Origin: Saccharofermentans sp.
GTDB taxonomy: Bacteria; Bacillota; Clostridia; Saccharofermentanales; Saccharofermentanaceae
NCBI GenBank assembly: GCA_024691325.1
Contig: JAILNR010000014.1
Span: 177,693-241,692 of the forward strand
Length of the DNA: 64,000 nt
Direction of reading: 5' to 3'
Below the pieces are notes generated by a model. That model was given only the letters and a program-made list of their open reading frames with translations. It made no database searches and was not told where the DNA came from. Below are positions 26,531 to 35,818 of this stretch, one piece after another; the first letter of the stretch is position 1, and each line of letters opens with the position of its first letter. A program made the translations under genes and the position numbers.

Positions 26531-27559
26531 ATGGATATACCCGATTTTAAAAACATGGTTCTGGGTGATTTCATATTTAATCCCATCATTCCCGTAAAGA
26601 TGATGATAGTCATCTGTGTAGTTTTACTTGTGTTTAAAAGGAAGGGTGTTATTCCTTACATAAGACAGATTCTGACCGTTCTTTTGCTGTTCCTTATCAA
26701 CTTAAGACCTATGTATCCCGATGACAACATCAGGGTAGAGAAGCAAAAGATTGATATGAATATAGTCTTTGTTGTTGATGACACGATTAGTATGCTTGCT
26801 GAAGATCAGGAAGGCTATGAGACCAGAATGGATGCTGCAAAAGCAGACATGTATTACATCATAGACAGTTTGCCCGGTGCAAGGTTCTCGGTTCTTGCAT
26901 TTAACAATGAAGCTCAGGTTCTAAGTCCTTTTACTGATTCTGAGGCATATGTAAAGAATGCAATAGATATGATTGCACCGATTCCTTCTCTTTATGCTAC
27001 GGGTACCAACATCAGTATATGTTATGAAGCTTTGGATTCCGTACTGACAAGTGTGAGCATCAGTCACAACTCTGATGACGATGTTGAAGATGAGCAGGAT
27101 AGTTCTCCTGATACGGACAGAACTATGGTCTTCTTCTTTACTGACGGTGAGAATACCGATAATAACACGTTAAGTTCATTTTCGAGGCTTTCCGACCGTG
27201 TTGACGGCGGTGCTGTTATAGGATACGGCACCGAAAGAGGCGGACAGATGCATTATATGAGCACACAGTTTGGTACGGTTGCCACAGTTATAGACCAGCG
27301 TGGAAACGGATATTCGGCAGCTGTATCAAAGATAGATGTAACTAATCTTAACCAGATAGCAAATGACCTGAATATCCAGTATATCCATAATACAGACCGC
27401 ACTGCTTTGGATAATACTATTGATGAGATTAAGGCTATTGCTGACGGTGAGGCTGATGAACTGTTTAAACAGGGTTATTCGGATGTTTATTTCTGGTTCG
27501 TTATTCCTCTCGTACCATTGGTTGCTTACGAATTTATCAGTCTGAAGAGGAGGGGATAA
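26531..27559 (+). CDS. BatB-like membrane VWA-domain protein
   Basis: 342 residues. Membrane helix at about 16-34, possibly a second at 38-58, a VWA domain (VFVVDDTISMLAEDQ, D-x-T-x-S metal-site variant; later MVFFFTDGENTDNNT), and a C-terminal helix (VYFWFVIPLVPLVAYEFI). It carries an acidic insertion (DDDVEDEQDSSPDTD) in the middle of the VWA fold. It is the second of two VWA proteins that should face the outside and may form a complex with its neighbour. Confidence 0.86.
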   Translation: MDIPDFKNMVLGDFIFNPIIPVKMMIVICVVLLVFKRKGVIPYIRQILTVLLLFLINLRPMYPDDNIRVEKQKIDMNIVFVVDDTISMLAEDQEGYETRMDAAKADMYYIIDSLPGARFSVLAFNNEAQVLSPFTDSEAYVKNAIDMIAPIPSLYATGTNISICYEALDSVLTSVSISHNSDDDVEDEQDSSPDTDRTMVFFFTDGENTDNNTLSSFSRLSDRVDGGAVIGYGTERGGQMHYMSTQFGTVATVIDQRGNGYSAAVSKIDVTNLNQIANDLNIQYIHNTDRTALDNTIDEIKAIADGEADELFKQGYSDVYFWFVIPLVPLVAYEFISLKRRG

Positions 27560-27562
27560 TAG

Positions 27563-28429
27563 ATGAAGAGATTAATGATCGGAATCTGGACTGTCCTGCT
27601 GATTCTCTTTGGAATGGTTATTGTATCCGAATTAACAAACAACAAACTAATCGAGAACTTCAAGCAGGGAAAATATGAGCATAATGCTTTCGGTTTCCTG
27701 GGGTTCTTAGAGCCTTATGTTAACCACTATAACCGCGGTTGTATCTATTATGCGATCGGTGACTATCAGGATGCCCAGAAAGAGTTTGAGCGTGCTATGG
27801 AAAGTGATATAGCTGATCCTGACGAATGCAGACTCAGGGTAAATCTTGCTTTGTCACTTGTTAAGCAGCTCGACCTTTCTGATGTAAACGAAGATAATCT
27901 TCAGGATATACTTGATGTACTCGATCAGGCCCGCGATATCCTCTGTGAGGATGGTTGCGCTAACCGTGATGACAATAATGGTCATTGGCCTGATGCCCAG
28001 ACTCTGAAGAATGAGATAGATGAGCTTTATAACCAGCTCACTACACCTCCGGAGGAGCAGGATCCGGATAATGATCCTGATGCATCTCCCACACCTACAC
28101 CTACACCTACTCCTACGCCGACGCCTTCTCCCACACCGGAAGGAGGAGAGGATACGCCTACGCCTACAGAGGATCCTAGTGGCCCCACACCCACACCTGA
28201 TGGTGAGGAAGGAGGTCCTACACCGACCCCTGAGGAGAATGGTAACGGAGATCCCGAGACGCCTACACCCGAAGGTGGTCAGCAGGGTGCAACACCGACT
28301 CCGACACAGACTCCCGAGGAACAGCTCATGGATATTCAGAACCAGGCTCAGCAGGAAAGATATGCCGGTGCAAACGGTACACCGAGTGATGAGTATAACT
28401 GGAATATGGGAGATTGGGCATCCTGGTAA
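27563..28429 (+). CDS. BatC-like membrane-anchored TPR protein with a Pro-Thr-rich tail
   Basis: 288 residues. N-terminal helix at 5-24, then TPR-type helices (RGCIYYAIGDYQDAQKEFERAME around residues 54-76 and a second pair after it). A proline/threonine/glutamate-rich linker occupies residues about 168-255, mostly PT and PEG repeats. It ends with a conserved-looking short tail (NWNMGDWASW). TPR proteins at this place in Bat operons (BatC) bind the VWA partners; the PT-rich region suggests an extended extracytoplasmic spacer. Starts 3 nt after the second VWA gene. Confidence 0.72.
   Translation: MKRLMIGIWTVLLILFGMVIVSELTNNKLIENFKQGKYEHNAFGFLGFLEPYVNHYNRGCIYYAIGDYQDAQKEFERAMESDIADPDECRLRVNLALSLVKQLDLSDVNEDNLQDILDVLDQARDILCEDGCANRDDNNGHWPDAQTLKNEIDELYNQLTTPPEEQDPDNDPDASPTPTPTPTPTPTPSPTPEGGEDTPTPTEDPSGPTPTPDGEEGGPTPTPEENGNGDPETPTPEGGQQGATPTPTQTPEEQLMDIQNQAQQERYAGANGTPSDEYNWNMGDWASW
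28088..28138 (+). repeat. Pro-Thr codon repeat within the BatC-like gene
   Basis: Near-continuous run of alternating Pro and Thr codons (CCTACA and synonymous variants), encoding the PT part of the linker. Synonymous third-base changes suggest selection on the peptide rather than recent slippage. Confidence 0.75.
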
Positions 28430-28483
28430 TTCGTTCGCCAAGAGGCGCTTGGCCGCAAACAGTACTTCCGGCCGGATTCGTGG

Positions 28484-28489
28484 TATAAT
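28484..28489 (+). promoter_or_regulatory. Extended -10 box placed for a leaderless mRNA
   Basis: TGGTATAAT with the TATAAT at 28484-28489, 6 nt before the ATG of the following gene. No ribosome binding site can fit, so transcription would start at or next to the start codon. Confidence 0.5.
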
Positions 28490-28495
28490 GCGCGT

Positions 28496-28954
28496 ATGGT
28501 CGCTAGACAGTATGACATGGATCCGGACCGCAATGTTCTTAATACCAGGGAACCGGATGATAAGAACGGCTTCATCATAAAGACAGATGAGAATAAGCGT
28601 AAGCTTATGAGATCATCCCGTTATGAGTCTGTTGAATTTACCGATACATCTTTGGACTATGCAGGAACATTTGAGGATGAGGCTTTGATATCAGGTCAGG
28701 TAAGACCTGAGGTTACTGCGCACTACAATACCGGGTACGACGGCAAACCTAATGTCTATGATCCTTCCCGAGACAGCGTCATTCCTATGGTAAGTTCAGA
28801 TTCATTCGACCGCACATCTACTATGGGTGCTCTTACCAAGGAGTCATTTTCACTGCCGAGATTCTTTACCAATCCCGTTGATCTGATTATCGGTTCGGTA
28901 ATTTTAACAGCCCTGATCGTACTCGAGATAATTGGTCTTATTGTCATTCTCTGA
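28496..28954 (+). CDS. Small tail-anchored membrane protein of unknown function
   Basis: 152 residues, charged and hydrophilic (acidic and Arg/Lys-rich) up to about residue 125, then one C-terminal membrane helix (LIIGSVILTALIVLEIIGLI). The chain ends directly after the helix, so it would be tail-anchored with its bulk in the cytoplasm. No ribosome binding site; a -10 box ends 6 nt upstream of the ATG. An internal ATG at codon 7 also lacks a ribosome binding site. It follows the Bat-like operon by 66 nt and may be a late member of it. Confidence 0.6.
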   Translation: MVARQYDMDPDRNVLNTREPDDKNGFIIKTDENKRKLMRSSRYESVEFTDTSLDYAGTFEDEALISGQVRPEVTAHYNTGYDGKPNVYDPSRDSVIPMVSSDSFDRTSTMGALTKESFSLPRFFTNPVDLIIGSVILTALIVLEIIGLIVIL

Positions 28955-29041
28955 CCGTCTTTTTTGTTATATATCCCTGTGGCATTTTATACCTGCGTTT
29001 AATATAATTTTCTTAGTTTGTATTTTCAGGAGGGTATTATT

Positions 29042-31204
29042 ATGTCATCGGTTTCTGTTTGGCTGATTGTCCTCTGTGTCACTCTCGTAGCTATGGCTTA
29101 TGTATTCTGGAATTACATAAGAATCAAGAAGCTTCCTGAAGGCACGGCGGAGATGTCCGAACTTGCAAGTATCATCAGATCCGGCGCAGAAACATTCCTT
29201 AAGACGGAATTCAAGTACATCGGTATCGTTCTTGTTACAGTAGCAGTTATATTCTGCCTCGTTATCGAGAAGACATCCGGAATCTCATTCCTCATCGGAG
29301 GCGTTATGAGTTCTCTGGTTTGTCTTTTGGGTATGAAGAGTGCGACTTATGCTAATGTAAGAACATCAAACAAGGCAAGAGAATCATTGTCCATCGGTGA
29401 GACGGTCAAAGTTGCTCTTTGCGGCGGTTCCATAAGCGGACTTGCTGTTCAGGCCTTCGGTATGTTTGGTTTGATCGTTGTTCTTCTGTTAGGAGAATTC
29501 GTATTCAAGGACGGCGGTGTATCACATACCGCATTGAGTCACGGTTTAGTCTTTAACCTTATCTGCAATCCTACAATGATCAGAATCTCCACTTATTCAC
29601 TCGGATGTTCAATTGTTGCTATGTTTAACCGTGTTGCAGGCGGTAACTATACAAAGGCAGCAGATATCTCATCTGATATCCTTGGTAAGCTCCGTCACGA
29701 CCTTCCTGAGGATGACTCAAGAATCCCTAATACTATCGCTGACTTTATCGGTGATAATGTTAACGATATCGCAGGTAACTGCTCCGACTTACTCGAGAGT
29801 TTTGTTGCAACTATGTCAGCTACCATCATGATCGCTGTTACTATTTATCAGGTCGCTATTCACGAAGGTTATTCGATCGAAGAGACAGCATTTAATCATG
29901 CTACTTTATTCCCGGTAGTCCTCGCTTGCTGCGGACTTATCGGATGTCTTATCGGACTTGGCATTGCCAACTTCAAGAAGATGGGTGACGATCCTTCAAA
30001 GGAGCTCGACCTGTCAACATGGATTTCTGCCGGTATCACTCTTGTATTAGGCGGAATCGCATCCTATGTTCTTTTCCATGGTTATGATCTGAGTGCATAC
30101 AGCTTTAAGCTCGGATGGGCTTCACCCTGGATTTCTGCTATCCTTGGCATAGCAAGCGGTGTTGCTATCGGTATTATTACTGAGTACTACACTTCAACCG
30201 AGTACAAGCCCACCAGGGAGCTTGCTGAAATCTGTACGGAAGGTGAAGCTTTCGTTGTTACGAAGGGTGATGCCATCGGTTCAAGATCATGTCTTTTCCC
30301 GATCCTTCTTATCGGTATATCACTTCTTATCTCCGGTATCCTCTGCGGTACTTACGGTGTAGCAATCTCCTCGCTGGGAATGCTCGCTTTCGTTGGTGCA
30401 ACGGTTTCCATTGACGCATTCGGTCCTATTGCAGATAACGCAGGCGGACTTGCCGAGGCTTGCCATCTTCCTCCGGAAGTACGTGCCATCACGGATAAGC
30501 TTGATGCCGTAGGAAATACGACGGCAGCTATCGGTAAGGGTTTTGCTATCGGATCAGCAGCTTTCGCTACAGTGTCGCTTATTACGGCTTATGTAGGACA
30601 GTATACTGAACTTGGCAGTGAGCCTGTTTTGAATTTCGCATCGTTTGCAGTTATTGCCGGCGGTATCATCGGAGGCTCTCTCGTTGAGTACTTTACAGCT
30701 GTACTTACCGATAACACTATCGATTCCGCCAAGCTTATGGCGGACGAGGGTGACAAGCAGATGTCCATTCCCGGTGTTCTTGACGGAAGTGTAAGACCAG
30801 ACTACAACAAGATGATCGCAATGGCAGCAAGAGAAGCTATCCACAAGATGGTTCTTCCTTCGCTCCTTGCACTCGTTATCCCTGTTGTAGGCGGTATCCT
30901 CTTCGGTGTTCAGTTCGTCGGAGGCTTGCTCGTAGGTGCTACTATCGTTGCTATCCCGAGAGCTATCTTCATGGGTAACTCCGGTGGTGCTTTTGATAAC
31001 GCCAAGAAGTATATCGAGTCCGGATTGCTTGAAGGTCACGGCAAGGGCTCTGCCGCTCATAAGGCATCTGTAACAGGTGATACCATAGGTGACACTCGAA
31101 AGGATGTTGTCGGCGTTGCTCTTGATATCTTCATCAAGCTCATGTCAACAGTTGCAAACACACTTGCGCCTGTTCTGAGAAACATCTCGATCTTCAGATT
31201 CTGA
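29042..31204 (+). CDS. hppA: Membrane-bound ion-pumping pyrophosphatase, K+-dependent type
   Basis: 720 residues with about 16 membrane helices. It couples PPi hydrolysis to H+ or Na+ export. Substrate-site motifs are recognisable: TKAADISSDILGK, PEDDSRIPNTIADFIGDNVND, DNAGGLAEACHLPPEVR and the C-terminal GDTIGDTRKD. The K+-dependence position reads GNTTAAIGKG (Ala and Gly), the residues of K+-dependent enzymes. Oddity: in the conserved D-x7-K-x-E motif the glutamate is replaced by arginine (K-L-R), and nearby positions also differ. The ATG at 29042 has AGGAGGG 8 nt upstream; an in-frame ATG 8 codons earlier is less likely. Confidence 0.93.
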   Translation: MSSVSVWLIVLCVTLVAMAYVFWNYIRIKKLPEGTAEMSELASIIRSGAETFLKTEFKYIGIVLVTVAVIFCLVIEKTSGISFLIGGVMSSLVCLLGMKSATYANVRTSNKARESLSIGETVKVALCGGSISGLAVQAFGMFGLIVVLLLGEFVFKDGGVSHTALSHGLVFNLICNPTMIRISTYSLGCSIVAMFNRVAGGNYTKAADISSDILGKLRHDLPEDDSRIPNTIADFIGDNVNDIAGNCSDLLESFVATMSATIMIAVTIYQVAIHEGYSIEETAFNHATLFPVVLACCGLIGCLIGLGIANFKKMGDDPSKELDLSTWISAGITLVLGGIASYVLFHGYDLSAYSFKLGWASPWISAILGIASGVAIGIITEYYTSTEYKPTRELAEICTEGEAFVVTKGDAIGSRSCLFPILLIGISLLISGILCGTYGVAISSLGMLAFVGATVSIDAFGPIADNAGGLAEACHLPPEVRAITDKLDAVGNTTAAIGKGFAIGSAAFATVSLITAYVGQYTELGSEPVLNFASFAVIAGGIIGGSLVEYFTAVLTDNTIDSAKLMADEGDKQMSIPGVLDGSVRPDYNKMIAMAAREAIHKMVLPSLLALVIPVVGGILFGVQFVGGLLVGATIVAIPRAIFMGNSGGAFDNAKKYIESGLLEGHGKGSAAHKASVTGDTIGDTRKDVVGVALDIFIKLMSTVANTLAPVLRNISIFRF

Positions 31205-31230
31205 TAAGTACTGTCGGATTTTGTTGTTAC

Positions 31231-31264
31231 AACCGCCTTTCCTATGGGGAAGGCGGTTTTTGTA
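31231..31264 (+). terminator. Terminator after hppA
   Basis: AACCGCCTT (31231-31239) pairs with AAGGCGGTT (31250-31258), followed by TTTTGT. Confidence 0.9.
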
Positions 31265-31339
31265 ATCATTAAGAAACGAAAGCAGGGCGACTATCTGATA
31301 AAATAAAATATATTATTGTTTCTGATCAGAGGAGTTAGT

Positions 31340-34300
31340 ATGGATTTTGAATTCAGTACAGACGGATTTTTGCCATATGATTCATTCGATTATATATATA
31401 AAGACAGAAAGCTACCCGAGTTTGGTGACCCGGCATGTCCTTATGCACGGCAGATTTCTTCATGGAAGTTTTTCTTAGCTCAGGGCGAATCAAAGATTCC
31501 GTTCGGTTTTGAGGCACCGTTATTTGATGACTCTGACTGGGACATAATCAATGCTCCGTCCACATGGCAGACTGAAGGTTATGGTCTTCCTCAGAATCTT
31601 CTTTATAACTATCCTGATGAACTCATGAAGCTTACCAAGCGCGGAGAGGATTCAATAAGCGACAAGTATATTATGAAATCCACGGGGGAAGAGTCTGATG
31701 AAGTCGGAATTTACAGGACGACTGTCATCTTTACTCCTGAGGATATAGACAGAGCTATATATCTTGAGACTTCAGGTATATGCGGAAGCTTCGATATTTA
31801 TCTTAACGGACAGCTTCTTTCAGAGTCCCATTCGGTACTTACAAGAAAGAGGATCCTTTTGTCGGACAGTGCTAAAGCCGGTGCCAATACACTTGCTATC
31901 GCTGTTTACAGATGGGACAGGGCTAAGAACGGCCACATTATAAAGGAACTTATGAACTTTGGTTTCTCGGGAATCATAAGACCGGTTACTATCGTAACTG
32001 AGCCTTTGCTCGAGATGAGCAATTTAAGACTTCACATTACATCTGTTCCTGACGCTTACGTTGACCAGCTCTCTATTGTAAATTCTGATAATCAGATAGT
32101 AAGTGCTTCCACGGCGCTTTCGACCAAGATCGTATCAGGTGTATCCCGAGGTAATTTCTCGGTGACAGCCGACTTCAGAGTCAGAAACCACACTGAAGTT
32201 ACTATGCCTTACTCCTTGAGAGTATCTTTGATGGAGTCAAGACCTGAATATGATCCGTATAAGCTGCCTCTTGTTCAGATCAGCATCCAGTCTCAGGCGG
32301 GCGGAACAGCTGATGCTCATTCGACCAGAAGAGAAAAGGTCGAGTTTGTTGCTTTGGACGTAGCAAGATGGAATGATGCAACACCTATTCTTTACGATGT
32401 CATAATCGAGATAATGGACAGTGAGGGAAGGGTAATCTGCACGAAGAAGAAGAGATTCGGCTTCAGAACTGCTGAGATCCTTGCAGATAAGTTCCATATC
32501 AACGATACTCCGGTACAGCTGAAGCTCGTCCGTTACTGTGAATTCGATCCTAAGGGCGGTATTAGCGTTCCGTTAGGAAGATTCCGTCAGGATATCATCC
32601 TTATGAAGCGCTGCGGAATAAACGGCGTTATAGGCCAGGGATTCCCGTTAAGTGATGAGTTCCTTAACCTTTGTGACCAGTATGGTATCTATGTTATAGC
32701 CTGCTGTGACAGAAGATATATGAGAGATTATGCGGAGAGTGCGATAAACCATCCTTCCGTAGTAATGTGGGCAATAAACGAATACCGTTTTAATAAGGAT
32801 AAGTGCCTCAAGATAAAGAATGAGATTACATCCGAAGTCGATCCCACAAGACCTTGGTACTGCCAGGAAGACTGGGATAAGGTTGTATCTGATGTAACTC
32901 CTTTCCCGAATGAGGCCGGTATCGTTTTTGGTCCATGGGTCGACCTGTGCCTTGACAGAAGAGAAGTGTTCTCGAAGAACAGGACTGGAAAGAACCTTTT
33001 CGAGAGTATTCCGGGCAGAGGAAAGTATACTGACGATAATGCCGACTACAAGTGGATTCATCACGCGGATCTTGTTGGCGGAAAGAACAGGGATGACAGT
33101 TGTATTGGTCAGGGTATCGTAGATGCCGAGCGTAATCCGCACCCTATCTATCACGATATCAAGAACCAGTGCCGTACCATAAGCATCTTCTCGCACCCTG
33201 ATGATCCTTCGACGCTTACACTTCGTAATGCGCATCCGTTTGCTTACACTCCTGAGCTCTTGCTCGAGTGGAAGGTAATGCTTGGCGGTCATGCAGTAAT
33301 GACGGGAAGAGGAACGATACCTGCGATCGAGCCTTACGGCACCAGAACATTGAAGTTCCCAATCAACGTTGATAAGTATTTAAATGACGGCTGGGGTGAA
33401 GGTAAGCCGGAGCTTGTTGAGCTTTATATGGGTCTTTTGTCACACCAGATTGTATTTGATATCTCACTTAAGCTTTACAGAGATACATACTACGCGAAAG
33501 AAGGCTACGAGATGGCATTCTACCAGGATGTTATCTCCGAAGAGTGCGGTCTGCCGGGTGGCGGAGCATTCAAGCCTGCGGCGTCTCTTGATGCTAATGA
33601 TGGTGCAGGGGATGAGTCTGTAAAAGCTGCTCTTCCAGCTCCTGAAGTATCAGAAGAGTCGTTCGACGGTTCACTTACAGTAATGGAAGACGAGCCTGAG
33701 GATGAGCTCGGAGAGTTGAATCTCGAGCAGACGAGCATGGAAATCGCTGCGGAAGAGGCTCCTGAAGAGTCCCAGATATCCAAGATGGATGCATCCGAGA
33801 TCCGCGCCCTTCCTGAGTGCATCGAGGTTACAGAAGATTTCCTTAATATGCGCTTTGACAGAAAGAACGGTTCATTGTGCGGTATCAGGTCGCATGACTA
33901 TGAGTTTATCAAGGGATCCATGATGCCGAGTTTCTACAGATGTCCGTCGAATATCGACAGAACTGACAGAAGCTTTATCCTGTCGAAGACGATTTTCTCG
34001 AATGAAAGCGACTACGAGCAGATTCAAAAGTCGATCAAGTTCGCCGGTATGACTTATGGTGTCTCGAATGATATGTTCTCAATCGTTTCCAAGTATAAGT
34101 CTTTCGCTATGAAGGGCGATATTCTTGTTGCGTACGAGGTTCCTTTACAAAACCACATCCGTGTTACTTTGAACTTCACGCCTAAGTACGACATGATAAG
34201 GTATGGTTTCAGAGTACCCGTGTCACGTGACGATATACTTTGTACCTGGTACGGAAGAGGTCCGGGTGAGTCTTATTACGACCGTAAGAATGCTACGAAG

Positions 34301-34657
34301 ATAGGTCTGTTTTCAGCCGGTGCCGATAAGATATTCCATTCTTATGCAAGACCTGCCGAGAACTCTTCTCATACTGATACGGATACGCTTAAGCTTCAAT
34401 CCGCTGACGGAAGTTCCGTTGTTATCAAGAGAGTATCAGGCGACAAGAAGTTTGACTTTACGATACTTCCTTTCACACCTGAGCAGATGAATGAGTCATT
34501 GCATGATGAGATCCTTATGCAGAACGAATCCTGTGAGCTTCTCATTGACTTTTGCTCCAAGGAGATTGAGCGTACAGATACTAATACGACCAGTTTGCCG
34601 CTAAAGAAAAACGTCACCTATAAGGAGACGTTTGAGATAATTATCAACGAGAAGTAA
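31340..34657 (+). CDS. Divergent glycoside hydrolase family 2 (LacZ-like) protein
   Basis: 1105 residues in the LacZ order: N-terminal sugar-binding jelly roll (DDSDWDIINAPSTWQTEG), immunoglobulin-like domains, TIM barrel (residues about 380-620), and a C-terminal Bgal_small_N-type beta-sandwich. The acid/base region reads NHPSVVMWAINEYRF, keeping Asn-Glu but one residue shorter than the usual WSLGNE. The usual NRHEHHP and CEYAHAMGNS segments, the latter with the nucleophile, are replaced by VRYCEFDP and FPNEAGIVFGPW. An acidic low-complexity insert lies at about 750-825. Beta-galactosidase activity is therefore doubtful; substrate or function may have changed. GAGGAG lies 5 nt before the ATG. 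Confidence 0.8.
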   Translation: MDFEFSTDGFLPYDSFDYIYKDRKLPEFGDPACPYARQISSWKFFLAQGESKIPFGFEAPLFDDSDWDIINAPSTWQTEGYGLPQNLLYNYPDELMKLTKRGEDSISDKYIMKSTGEESDEVGIYRTTVIFTPEDIDRAIYLETSGICGSFDIYLNGQLLSESHSVLTRKRILLSDSAKAGANTLAIAVYRWDRAKNGHIIKELMNFGFSGIIRPVTIVTEPLLEMSNLRLHITSVPDAYVDQLSIVNSDNQIVSASTALSTKIVSGVSRGNFSVTADFRVRNHTEVTMPYSLRVSLMESRPEYDPYKLPLVQISIQSQAGGTADAHSTRREKVEFVALDVARWNDATPILYDVIIEIMDSEGRVICTKKKRFGFRTAEILADKFHINDTPVQLKLVRYCEFDPKGGISVPLGRFRQDIILMKRCGINGVIGQGFPLSDEFLNLCDQYGIYVIACCDRRYMRDYAESAINHPSVVMWAINEYRFNKDKCLKIKNEITSEVDPTRPWYCQEDWDKVVSDVTPFPNEAGIVFGPWVDLCLDRREVFSKNRTGKNLFESIPGRGKYTDDNADYKWIHHADLVGGKNRDDSCIGQGIVDAERNPHPIYHDIKNQCRTISIFSHPDDPSTLTLRNAHPFAYTPELLLEWKVMLGGHAVMTGRGTIPAIEPYGTRTLKFPINVDKYLNDGWGEGKPELVELYMGLLSHQIVFDISLKLYRDTYYAKEGYEMAFYQDVISEECGLPGGGAFKPAASLDANDGAGDESVKAALPAPEVSEESFDGSLTVMEDEPEDELGELNLEQTSMEIAAEEAPEESQISKMDASEIRALPECIEVTEDFLNMRFDRKNGSLCGIRSHDYEFIKGSMMPSFYRCPSNIDRTDRSFILSKTIFSNESDYEQIQKSIKFAGMTYGVSNDMFSIVSKYKSFAMKGDILVAYEVPLQNHIRVTLNFTPKYDMIRYGFRVPVSRDDILCTWYGRGPGESYYDRKNATKIGLFSAGADKIFHSYARPAENSSHTDTDTLKLQSADGSSVVIKRVSGDKKFDFTILPFTPEQMNESLHDEILMQNESCELLIDFCSKEIERTDTNTTSLPLKKNVTYKETFEIIINEK

Positions 34658-34663
34658 TCAGTA

Positions 34664-35755
34664 TCAGACGTTGAATCTGAACAGAACGACGTCTCCGTCC
34701 TTCATTACATACTCCTTGCCCTCTGAACGGACAAGACCTTTCTCTTTGCATGCTGCCATGGAACCTAATTCCACGAGTTCATCGTAGGGGACAACTTCAG
34801 CACGGATGAATCCTCTTTCAAAGTCAGAGTGGATCTTACCAGCAGCCTGCGGAGCTTTTGTGCCTTCCTTAATAGTCCATGCACGTACTTCCTGCGGTCC
34901 TGCCGTAAGATAGGAGATAAGTCCGAGAAGCTTATATGAAGCCTGGATCATCTTATCAAGACCTGCAGAGTCGAGACCAAGATCATCAAGGAACATCTGT
35001 CTGTCTTCATCCTCGAGCTGGCTTAATTCTTCCTCAATCTTTGCAGAAATTACAACCACCTCAGAGTTCTCTGAAGCAGCAATCTTTCTTACTGTCTCAA
35101 CATAGGGGATATCAGGATTCTTGATATCATCTTCCGCGATGTTGCAGCAGTAAAGAACCGGCTTCATGGTGATAAGCTGAAGGTCCTTTGTGTACTCGAG
35201 TTCATCTTCATCAAGCTCTACTGAACGGGCTGATTTCTCAGCTTCCAAAGCTGCGTAGATCTTCTCATATACATCGAGGGCTGCCTGATAAGTCTTATCG
35301 CCGCCCTTCATCATCTTCTTTGTCTTGTCGATTCTCTTCTCCATGACTTCCATGTCTGAAAGCACGAGCTCAAGATTAATAACTCCGATGTCGCGTTCAG
35401 GATCTGCATTACCGTCAACGTGGATAACATCGGGATCGTCAAAACATCTGACAACATGAACTACAGCATCTACTTCTCTTATATTCGAAAGGAATTTATT
35501 TCCGAGACCTTCACCCTTGCTCGCACCTTTAACAAGTCCTGCGATATCAACAAATTTGATAACTGCGGGAGTGTACTTCTCGGGGTTATACATCTTGGCA
35601 AGCTCATCGAGTCTCTTATCAGGTACAGCAACAACACCGACATTAGGCTCGATAGTGCAGAAGGGGTAATTAGCCGATTCTGCTCCTGCCTTTGTGATTG
35701 CGTTAAATAATGTACTCTTGCCTACGTTAGGAAGTCCTACAATGCCCAGTTCCAT
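34664..35755 (-). CDS. ychF: Redox-regulated ATPase YchF (OLA1 family)
   Basis: 363 residues. G1 [15 protein letters not shown] at residues 7-21, [12 protein letters not shown] switch [19 protein letters not shown] switch II, a coiled-coil insertion, and a C-terminal TGS domain ([32 protein letters not shown]). The family hydrolyses ATP rather than GTP and binds ribosomes. GAGG is 10 nt before the ATG, and an extended -10 (GGTATAAT) lies at 35806-35813. It diverges from comM, and the TTGTC repeats of that promoter fall at its -35 position. Confidence 0.97.
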   Translation of the reverse strand: MELGIVGLPNVGKSTLFNAITKAGAESANYPFCTIEPNVGVVAVPDKRLDELAKMYNPEKYTPAVIKFVDIAGLVKGASKGEGLGNKFLSNIREVDAVVHVVRCFDDPDVIHVDGNADPERDIGVINLELVLSDMEVMEKRIDKTKKMMKGGDKTYQAALDVYEKIYAALEAEKSARSVELDEDELEYTKDLQLITMKPVLYCCNIAEDDIKNPDIPYVETVRKIAASENSEVVVISAKIEEELSQLEDEDRQMFLDDLGLDSAGLDKMIQASYKLLGLISYLTAGPQEVRAWTIKEGTKAPQAAGKIHSDFERGFIRAEVVPYDELVELGSMAACKEKGLVRSEGKEYVMKDGDVVLFRFNV

Positions 35756-35818
35756 CGTTTGTACCTCTGTATGTATAGTTTATATATTTTTAATAAAGCG
35801 TAGGTATTATACCGCAGT

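Noticed and set aside
27854..28441. 195-codon Arg/Cys-rich open frame opposite the BatC-like gene
   Set aside because: It is the antisense reading of the Pro-Thr repeat region; low complexity, no homology pattern.
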